From assembly GCA_026874595.1 (NCBI GenBank), contig CM049314.1, positions 56,217,812-56,281,811 of the forward strand: DNA of 64,000 nucleotides, read 5' to 3'. Positions 56,182 through 64,000 of the stretch are shown here, piece after piece (the first letter of the stretch is position 1; each line of letters opens with the position of its first letter). Made by a program: the position numbers and the translations under genes. The notes under the pieces are model-generated. The model searched no databases. It was not told the origin of the DNA and saw only the letters and a list, made by a program, of their open reading frames with translations. The DNA comes from Sipunculus nudus (lineage: Eukaryota; Annelida; Sipuncula; Golfingiida; Sipunculidae).

Positions 56182-59100
56182 ATGGGGTCAAATCCTGCAT
56201 TTGAACAGAGTGTACCTAAGCAGGGCCTGATACTTGCGTTGGACATAGGGACCACCACAGTACGCTGTCATCTGTACAACCAAGATGGAGTCATCAAAGG
56301 CTCAGCAGACAGGAAGGTAAGCCATCAATCTCATGTGTAGCAACACATGTCCAGTAGGGCCACACAAACAATTGTTTTACACATTCACAGCTCCCATGTG
56401 TCAGCTTTTCTTTTTTTTTTTTCTAATGAGATCTGGATCTTCCATAATATTGCTAATGTTGCCTCAATGCCTGAAAAGAATTCTTAAAGGGTGTGGAATT
56501 TGGACTAAATTTTGCGTTGATTATAATTTACCATTTAAAAAAAATTAGGGAATTTTTATATTTTGCAGCTTGTGCATGATAAATGTATAATGACCAGAAT
56601 TTTTCAGAAATTTTTCATGTGCTGGTGTTTTCGAAGATTTACCAAACTCCTCTGCTGCACCCAACCAAATTTTCTCACTTAAAGTTAAATAATTGTGCTC
56701 TGGTAGTAATAGTTAAAACAAATTAAGTTGCAGCAGATTTTGTTTTTATTGTTTAGATTGTGGTTCTTCATCCCAAGCCAGGCCTGGCAGAGATGGATGA
56801 AGAAAATCTGTGGCAGCAAGTCCAGGATGTCATAAAGGAGGCCATTCAGGGTTAGGCTTTTTTCCATATACAGGAAAATTCCATCTAACCACCAACTCAG
56901 TTTAGGGACCATCTCAAAATAATGGTTTTTTTTTCATAGTCCCAGTCAGAGAGACAACAAAGTTGTTTCACAAGTCACAAAGTTGCGAATAGCATTAAAA
57001 CGTAACCTTGTGCAGCAAACAAATGTCGGGTCAGACTAATACCTAAAAGCCCGGTAAAGGACCAAAAGGTGCCAAGATTTTCACTTACTTCTACTTCCAA
57101 GTGGTCTTAAATAGAATGTTTGATTGAATCTGGTATAAATCAGCTTGCATAAATGTGTAAACTGAGATTGTCATCATAACTGAAATACTGACAACCCTGA
57201 TTGGGCTCATGGGGATTTAGTTTGTAGTGTTGCCACCAGATGTCAGCAGAACATACAGGCACTAGATGATGGCAGTGACAGTTAATAATGGGGGTGACAG
57301 TTGGCATAACAAGTTATTTTGACAATTACGTAAATACTTGTAACAAATTCGACAGAGTATTTACTTTAAAAGCATTAATAAGTAGAAATATGTGAGAATA
57401 TTGGGAGCATTTTTGGTCCTTTTCAGTGCTTTTTGGTCCTTTTTGGTTAATAGTCTGACAGACAAGTGTCAACAACTTGGCCCTGACTTGTCAGCATGAC
57501 ATACCAGTCAGGCTGAATTGCATGGTCAATATTTTAAGTATATTTTGTGAAAGCAAATATCACAGTGATATAGAAGGTTCATATAAACAAGCGATCATTG
57601 GTCGTTTGTAATCTTTTAATCATCAAACATGATTTAAAAGAAAATTCTGACCACTACTACAAACAGACTTAGATTAAGCACCTGTATACATATCTCAGTG
57701 GGAACTATCTACCCTTATTATATTGATATTCTCTGTTAATGCACATTTTGTTTTGATGTACTTTTGTCAATCATATTGTGCTTGTATTTTATCAGATGCA
57801 GAGATCTCTGCTAATGATGTATTATGTATGGGTATCACCACACAGAGGAACACATTCATCACGTGGGACAAGTAAGTTTGTATCACACATTTTGGATCTT
57901 GTAGCCTAAAGGTATGTCTCCATGTCCTTTAATATGCATATGTGCATATATGCATGAAAAAATTGGTGTGTTTCTATGTATGCCTATATGTGTGAACTGG
58001 CAGACTAAATATTTGTACAGTGGATGGAGCGGACCTTCCATGAAAAGATGGTGAAGTGATGTCATTTTACCCCAAATCCCCGAGTTCACGCAAACCCTAT
58101 GCCTGAAAATTGCTCCTGTGGCGATTGTCATGCATATATGCACATACGCATGTGCATTGACAGACACATGGAAGCACCCCAGTTACAAAATCATATGAGT
58201 GATTTTTCATGCATATACGCGTATACATGCACATGGATACTGTAAATAATGAAATTTTTACATCTAATGAAATTCTACATGCCTGTAGGAATAAAAAATT
58301 ATAACCATATTTTGAAAGCACAAAGGTAATTTTTTTTATCATTCATGGACCCCATGAGACCAAAAGGTCTTTAAAGAAATTGTGCTGTGTGTTTAGATAA
58401 GCATAATGCCACAACGATGAACAAAACTTTCATTTAAACTACTCTGTTAAACATAATTGGTCATCATTTCTTGTCTACTAAGCTTAGCTGCCGCAATTAT
58501 GCAAAGTGTTTTGATTAAAAATGAGGTCACTGTAACTTAATTCTTATACAAGTCAAGGCCTGAAGATTATAACGTCACAGTTTCAGTTATCATTGATTTA
58601 TTACAGGGAAACGGGGAGACTGTTTCACCACACTTTCAGTTATCATTCATTTATTACAGGGAAACTGGGAGACCATTTCACCGTTTCATCACATGGCAAG
58701 ACCTGCGAGCCAGTGACACTGTCAAAGCATGGAATGAGTCATATATGTTGAAGGTAAACAAAACAACATTTTATAATGCAGCTAATGAATTACAAAATAA
58801 ACTAACACCGTACTAGAGGGTGTCTTTCTAGAGTAAAGAGGGCAGTGATGTTTCCTAAATATTTTTTATAATTTGAATACCGGTATTTGAAACAAAGAAA
58901 GATTCTTAATTAGTCATACAAAATATTCTCATAAATTTAAGAATTCTTCAAAATAGAATTTTGCTTATCTATGCAGGATTTGATTGGTTATGATACTTAT
59001 TTTTCAACCACATTGAGTATACATACAGTGTCATCTGTTTATTAGAGTATTTTTCTTGTATCATCTTGATTTTAAATCTGGCACTTATTCATTTCACAAT

Positions 59101-62100
59101 CCACAGTAAATTAACTCTTTATTGTTTTTATATCTGCTTGCATTATTAATATAAAGCTTCAAAATTTAACCTTTAAATTGAAGTGACAGCTTATAACTCG
59201 TATTGGAGCTTACATCTTTCACAAATCTTTAGCTTTTATTGTTGACTCTTTTCAGGCTTTTAACAACGGAGCTAGATTGTTACACATAATGACACGAAAG
59301 AAGAGGTTCTTGGCAGCATCTGTCCTCAAGTTCAAATCAGCGCAGGTCAGGAGGTTAAGTGGGATTTACCTACAATAAAGAAGACATCATGCTAAAACCA
59401 ACTTATAAGTTGAAATAACCTGGGATGATTAAATTCTTTACAACTAATTAGTGCTGGTGATATGTGGTCCTTCATTTAGTTAAACAGACCCTTAAGATAA
59501 AAAAATTAAAAGATATGGTTCTTAGGCACCTCCCGTGTCAATTTTAACCCCTTGCATAAAAAATTATTATTTTGATTTTCATCTTTCAAGAAGATAAAAT
59601 AATACAATTTTGATAAGAGTTCCTTTTTTATGAAGTGCTTTTACCTGTTATTTTCATGCTTTTTCCCTGATCATATGACATTTTTATCACAAACATTAAA
59701 AAAAAAGTAAAAAAATATTGCCCACCTGCACTGATTTCTGAGAAAAAAGGCCTGAGAACCATTCTTTTTTTTTTAGAAGTCTTTAAATTTTTTTACATCA
59801 CATAGGGTGCTGATACTTTATGATATAACAAGTTAGCCTTTGAATGTTTGAATTTATATTATTTTATGCCCATTCTTTAAAATTTGTATAGGCACTGTTT
59901 ATATAAAAAAAAACTTCTTTAGTTTAATAATGGTGCAGTTTTGTTTTATGTTAATAATGTGATAGTGATGATTAAAGATAAATCATTATATATTTTTTCA
60001 ATATTGTACAGGTGACATTGAGACTTAAATGGGCACTAGAAAACATACCAGAGGTGAGTGCACTCCTGATACTGTAGTTGGTTTCATATTCACAGGGTTA
60101 ATATTTCTCAGTTTTCACTTTTTCACTGATTTGTCAGTAGGGTTCCATTTTCATGATCTCACCATACAAAAGGCCCACACATGATATAACCACTATCATA
60201 TGAATTAATTAAATTAAAAAATATTTGTGCAAAATCTTAATAATTGCATGGGAACCCAATGGAACATCAACCCAGTGGAAATTGTTGTTCATTAAAGGCA
60301 GATAATTTGAAAGATCTGATATAATTCATAATAGCAATCTTTGAAAATACAGATCTGTTATTATTCATAATATCAATCATTCACGATCAATTTGGTCTCG
60401 ACTATGGGACCTCTGTTTCATGATGGTTTTATTTTCAAGATAATTATCCCTTTCGCGAACATTGTAAATTGAAGTCCTCTTGAACAAAAAGACAACAACA
60501 GTATAAGGTGCTTTCAGATGGTTTCTTGTGTTACTAATTAGCCGCTTTTCCAATATGCTGACATTGTTTTGCCCATCTAGGTAGATGTGAAAAGGCATAT
60601 GTGATAAACCAGAACAAACAAAGACTGGCACAAGTCCCTAACTGTTTAAATAACAGAAGCAATATTTTTAGGGACATATTGACATTCCAGGTCTGTTAAA
60701 TATACAAGAAATTATGGTACCTGCCAATATTTTGTCGTAAAACTGTTTGCTTACTCCTGTATTGAGTGGCTGAAAAGCTTGCATGAGGCGCGATCAGTGC
60801 CATAAACATTAATATAGCATGCCTGCCACTTAGTTGCAGGCCTGCCAAATCACTCTTTTATAAAAGAGTCACTCATTGTTTTAATATTTCCTGAAAATGA
60901 TGCTAATTACTGTTTTTTTTATCTATTTTTTTTTCAGAAGCACACTTTTTATTCCTGAACAAAATTTCCAATATTTATTATTTTACTTCTGCTGTAACAG
61001 TCCAGTTAAAACAAGAATGGGACATTTCGCAATTTCTTGTGTGCTTATGTCCAGCATGTATCACAACATGCCCTTATCTTCGTGCAGGGGGTTGTTTGCA
61101 ATGTAATTATAAGTTTCTGACATTCGGAATGATATGTGTCAATATATATACACAGTTGTGCTATGTGAAGCTCATCTTTATTCAGTCTGTGATAAAAAAT
61201 GGGGAGAAGACGATAATTCCACTCTTTTTTTTTTTTACTCTTTATTTCAAAGAAGTCCATTATGTTTTTTCCAGAGGATTTACTCCTTTTTTAGGTCCTT
61301 TTTCTTTGGCAGGCCTGTAGCAGCCATATTGCACAACTATATCAGTCAAGCCTTTTAAATATTAAATAATAATGTACTCATTAATGCATTCTTTTGTAAA
61401 TAAATTTCTATTCAAAACTTTTTTTCTGGTCAACTTTTATGCCCACATGTAACTGTTTGGTATCATGTCAGCTACACCAGGCATGAATTGGGTGCCATAC
61501 CAACTTATTCAGAATTTTCCAGGAATTGAAGAATTGAATGAAGAATTGAGAATGAGTACAAAAACCAAATAAGACTTTTGCAAATACACTTTTTGATATG
61601 TTTACTCATGTTGTTCCAACTTGGTTCAGGGTTAATAAACACCATTCTTTGTAACATTCTCTGTCAGTGGGAAGCTGCAGTATCAAATGGAGTAAACACA
61701 GTTTCATTAAACCTCGTACAGTCTGAGTGTTTGAAAACCTTCCTTATTTTAGACTATAATCTAGTCTCAGATCAAACTGATGCCCTTTTGTTAAAAATTT
61801 TCAATTTGTTCTTGTGTTCTAGTTTCAGATTTTTATATTTTCAGCTTAAGAAAAGAGTTCAGGAAAAGCAAGTGCTGTATGGTTGCATAGAAACCTGGTT
61901 GTTATGGAAACTGACTGGTGGTCTGGTTCATGCCACAGACTACTCCTGTGCCAGCTCCACTGGTTTGTTTGATCCTTTCCAGGTAAGGTTAAAATTTTAT
62001 AGAAACTTAGTAAAACAGCATAAAATAATTTCTCATATCTTGCTTAATATTTTGTTTTCAAATGTAAATAATGAGATTTTCCTGTAATCTATTTGAAAGT

Positions 62101-63150
62101 GGTGGAGTAATTTAAAGTTATAAATATATTTAAAATTCAAGCTGGTATCAGCATTTTGTTGTCAACAAATATTTTCAGTTTCAGTTGTTTTAGTATTTAG
62201 CAATACCAGTAGGTGGCAGCACCTTCTTGTCTCTATTATGGAAACCCCTGACTATATGGCTAGTTTCAGCTTAATATATAATGCTATTTTAATCAGAAGT
62301 TCATCATCTTAAATTGTCTTCTTAAAGATGATGGTTTCAGTACAAAAAAACTAGATTTTCAGATTAATACACTTCAAAAGACTGGTTTACAATACATTTT
62401 ACCAAATCATTTGAGCTGGTTTACCTAAATGGAAAAAAAAAACTTATGATATTATATAAAATATGATATATAATCAGGAATCTTAGCAAATAGTAAAAAA
62501 TATAATCAGATAACAGTATTAATGAATGCTGATATGGATGCAAGGTTATACAATATATTTTCTTGCAGATGGAATGGAGCACTATTGTGGCAGGATTGGT
62601 AAAACTTCCTATGCACATATACCCAAAGGTCAAGGACACAGGGTAGGTCATGTGACTTTCAGGTACACCTTCATTTGCATAAACATAACAGTAAATTATG
62701 TCATCTTGGAACTTTTAAAAGGACACCAAAAATCATAGGCTGTTTTACCATTTAAATTTGATGATATAAACACAGTTGAAAAAAGCTTTAAAAATGAAAC
62801 AAATGTTCTAAAAATCACCATCATCAACAGATATTCAATAAGGGTCATTGAATTTACCGGTAATTATGTTATGTAAATTTTGATAGGTGTCTGTGGTTCC
62901 CTAGTCAGTTTGAGTACTGTAGAAGTCTGCATTAAATAAATAAAGAAAAGATTATTACAGTTGACTCTATATAATGGTTGCTTGTCTTACAAAAAAGTAT
63001 CAGACTGATTCTGTAATTAGAAGGAGCCGCTGTACTTTTTTTTTTTATTAGTTGGTCATGTGTTTTGTGTATTATCTTGTATTTGACAGTGGAGCTTTTG
63101 GAGTGTGTAGTCCTGACTTGTTCGGAGCTGAGATACCAATTACATCAATT
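56182..63150 (+). CDS. GK5: glycerol kinase 5-like FGGY carbohydrate kinase, N-terminal 268 residues (partial)
   Basis: Coding exons in matching phase: 56182-56316 (exon from 56159), 56757-56850, 57796-57871, 58660-58753, 59256-59345, 60012-60053, 61845-61982, 62569-62642 and 63090-63150. The next donor is GTAAGT at 63151, and the gene continues past the window. The start was chosen because the earlier ATG (56165) meets a stop. The FGGY N-domain shows the phosphate-binding [16 protein letters not shown] (18-33), [14 protein letters not shown] (89-102), FITWQDLRA (111-119), and the signature region [14 protein letters not shown]...[15 protein letters not shown] (190-221). WQD is the substrate-side motif of glycerol and other FGGY kinases. 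The pattern of motifs and insertions matches GK5 rather than canonical glycerol kinase. The family phosphorylates glycerol or related polyols with ATP; the vertebrate GK5 substrate role is less settled. The catalytic aspartate is beyond the edge. Confidence 0.9.
57030..57466. repeat. MITE-like element with imperfect inverted ends
   Basis: GTCAGACTAATACC at left and, inverted, GTCAGACTATTAACC at right, with AAAGGACCAAAA words inside both ends. Decayed; lies in a GK5 intron. Confidence 0.5.
57960..58100 (+). repeat. dispersed repeat, copy 2
   Basis: Same words and order as 12190-12370: GGCAGACTAAAT, AAAAGATGGTGAAGTGA, ATTTTACCCC. Confidence 0.6.
58581..58686 (+). repeat. 53-bp tandem duplication of a splice acceptor and exon start (GK5)
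   Basis: Two adjacent copies of TTTCAGTTATCATT.ATTTATTACAG plus the first exon bases GGAAAC.GGGAGAC..TTTCACC. Acceptors fall at 58606 and 58659. Only the second keeps the reading frame; use of the first shifts it, because 53 is not a multiple of three, and meets a stop. Confidence 0.95.
59511..59764. mobile_element. MITE copy 2 (same family as 31012-31309)
   Basis: GATATGGTTCTTAGGCACC at left and GGCCTGAGAACCATTCTTT at right, with shared interior words (TTTTGATTTTCA, TTTTCATGCTTTT, CATATGACATTTTTATC). More diverged than copy 1. Confidence 0.7.
60715..60805 (+). repeat. dispersed repeat, copy 2
   Basis: Matches 53200-53280: CTGCCAATATTTTG, GTTTGCTTACTCCTGTA, GGCGCGATC. Confidence 0.55.
60837..61317. 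mobile_element. CAGGCCTGCCAAA-type TIR element, 481 bp
   Basis: CAGGCCTGCCAAA at the left end is exactly inverted at the right (TTTGGCAGGCCTG). No target duplication could be recognised. Overlapping short frames on both strands are not supported. It lies in a GK5 intron. Confidence 0.8.
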
Positions 63151-63198
63151 GTAAGTGAATAATAAAATCTTTTTATCCCAATTATAACAGCATTTATT

Positions 63199-64000
63199 GT
63201 ATCCGCCAAAACGAAGTTTTGCAGATACTATGTTTTTGACCGGGTTCCACCGCCGCCACCGCCGCCGCCGCCGCCGCGTTCGTTTCCGGAGAACTCCTCT
63301 GAGACTACTGGACAGATTTTTCCGAAACTTACACAAATTATCGGGTCACATGTGAACTGGTGCCTAACCAAGTGACCTTGACCTCTGACCTTTCGTCTCT
63401 GCCCAGCGTCCGTTTGTGCGTCTGTTTCCACACATAAACCCATATATCTCGGGAACCGTTTGACCAATCCGGGAAAAAATTTTATACAAATGTAGCCCTG
63501 GGAAAGCTTTATAACATACACAACAAAAGGTGGCGCCACCTGCAACCATGTTTGCACTGTGTCCATCTGTTCATCTGCCTGGGGTTAAAATCACTCATAT
63601 CTCTGCAGTGATTTGACTAATTCACCTAAAATTCGGCATGCATATACATCCTAGATAGCTTTCTCGATTTTGTGACAGGTGGCGCCACCTACATTCACGT
63701 TAACGCTCCATACATAATCCGTTATATCTCGGGAACCGTTTGACCGATCCGGAAAAAAATTTTACACAAATGTAGCCCTGGGATAGCTTTATAACATGAA
63801 CAAAAATGGTGGCGCCACCTTCAACCATGTTTGCACAGTGTCCATCTGTTCATCTGCCTGGGGTTAAAATCACTCATATCTCTGCAGTGGTTTGACTAAT
63901 TCACCTAAAATTTGGCATGCATATACATCCTAGATAGCTTTCTCGATTTTGTGACAGGTGGCGCCACCTGCATTCACGTTTACGCTCCACACATAAACCT
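63199..64000 (+). mobile_element. Helitron-like element, 5' part, continues beyond window
   Basis: Head GTATCCGCCAAAACGAAGTT with the hairpin partner GTTTTGCAGATAC, (CCG)n run, then 280-bp units with GGTGGCGCCACC at about 63529, 63678, 63809 and 63957. It lies downstream of the last visible GK5 exon, in its intron. Confidence 0.8.

Noticed and set aside
56165-56230. Upstream ATG of the GK5-like gene as start
   Set aside because: That frame meets TGA after about 20 codons; ATG 56182 opens the FGGY frame.
61578-62087. 169-codon plus-strand frame taken as one exon
   Set aside because: Only 61845-61982 matches the FGGY kinase and has acceptor and donor. The rest is intron that happens to stay open.

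Overview
The window is eukaryotic and reads as a marine lophotrochozoan, most likely a bivalve or other mollusc. The evidence is spliceosomal genes with GT-AG introns of about 0.3-8 kb, AT-rich intergenic DNA, long TA microsatellites, frequent AGGCCTA words, hAT-type DNA transposons, and a dispersed repeat beginning AGCTCAGCTGA with GTCC/GTCT stutter of the kind common in mollusc genomes. The species cannot be fixed from sequence alone.

Three plus-strand genes are well supported. (1) 21760-24063: an uninterrupted coding exon for a 767-residue C2H2 zinc-finger nuclear protein. (2) 28.95-48.5 kb: a protein kinase of 421 residues. It has a CpG-bearing promoter and a probable non-coding first exon near 29 kb, nine coding exons whose phases all join, a basic C-terminal tail and a 3.8 kb 3' UTR ending at AATAAA 48508. 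(3) About 50.0-64.0 kb: the 5' half of a glycerol kinase 5-like (GK5) FGGY carbohydrate kinase. It has a probable untranslated first exon near 50.1 kb and nine in-phase coding exons from 56182 to 63150, and runs off the right edge.

The left 16 kb is less clear. The minus strand carries several splice-bounded, coding-looking pieces: 15.77-15.29, 11.87-11.62, 10.48-10.38, 9.01-8.76, 8.38-8.20, 7.32-7.26, 6.37-6.24, 6.19-5.98 and 5.76-5.58 kb, plus two pieces at 1.46-1.34 and 0.38-0.07 kb. The 9.0-6.2 kb set joins in consistent phase, starts with a membrane segment followed by a cysteine cluster, and is interrupted by an in-frame TGA. Further on, a 72-bp tandem repeat brings in stop codons. I read this as an unfamiliar gene or a decaying copy of one; I cannot name a family.

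Mobile DNA fills the introns and intergenic space. I can delimit hAT-like elements at 7507-8023, 29914-30858, 41440-43394 (with a transposase C-terminal relic) and 53924-55998 (perfect 8-bp target duplication). There are two copies of a TIR element whose ends read CAGGCCTGCCAAA and two copies of a MITE with an 18-bp TIR. Three copies of a Helitron-like element have a 5' hairpin, internal 280-bp tandem repeats and a 3' hairpin followed by CTAG; one of these is nested inside a second family. That second family (three copies) has a 5' hairpin, and its copy at 18 kb carries clusters of the AGGTCA nuclear-receptor half-site. A 170-bp-armed foldback lies about 115 bp upstream of the zinc-finger coding exon. 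A LINE reverse-transcriptase relic lies at 27.8-28.4 kb.

No rRNA, CRISPR array or convincing tRNA was seen. The three genes show no obvious shared pathway: transcription regulation, signalling and sugar-alcohol phosphorylation.
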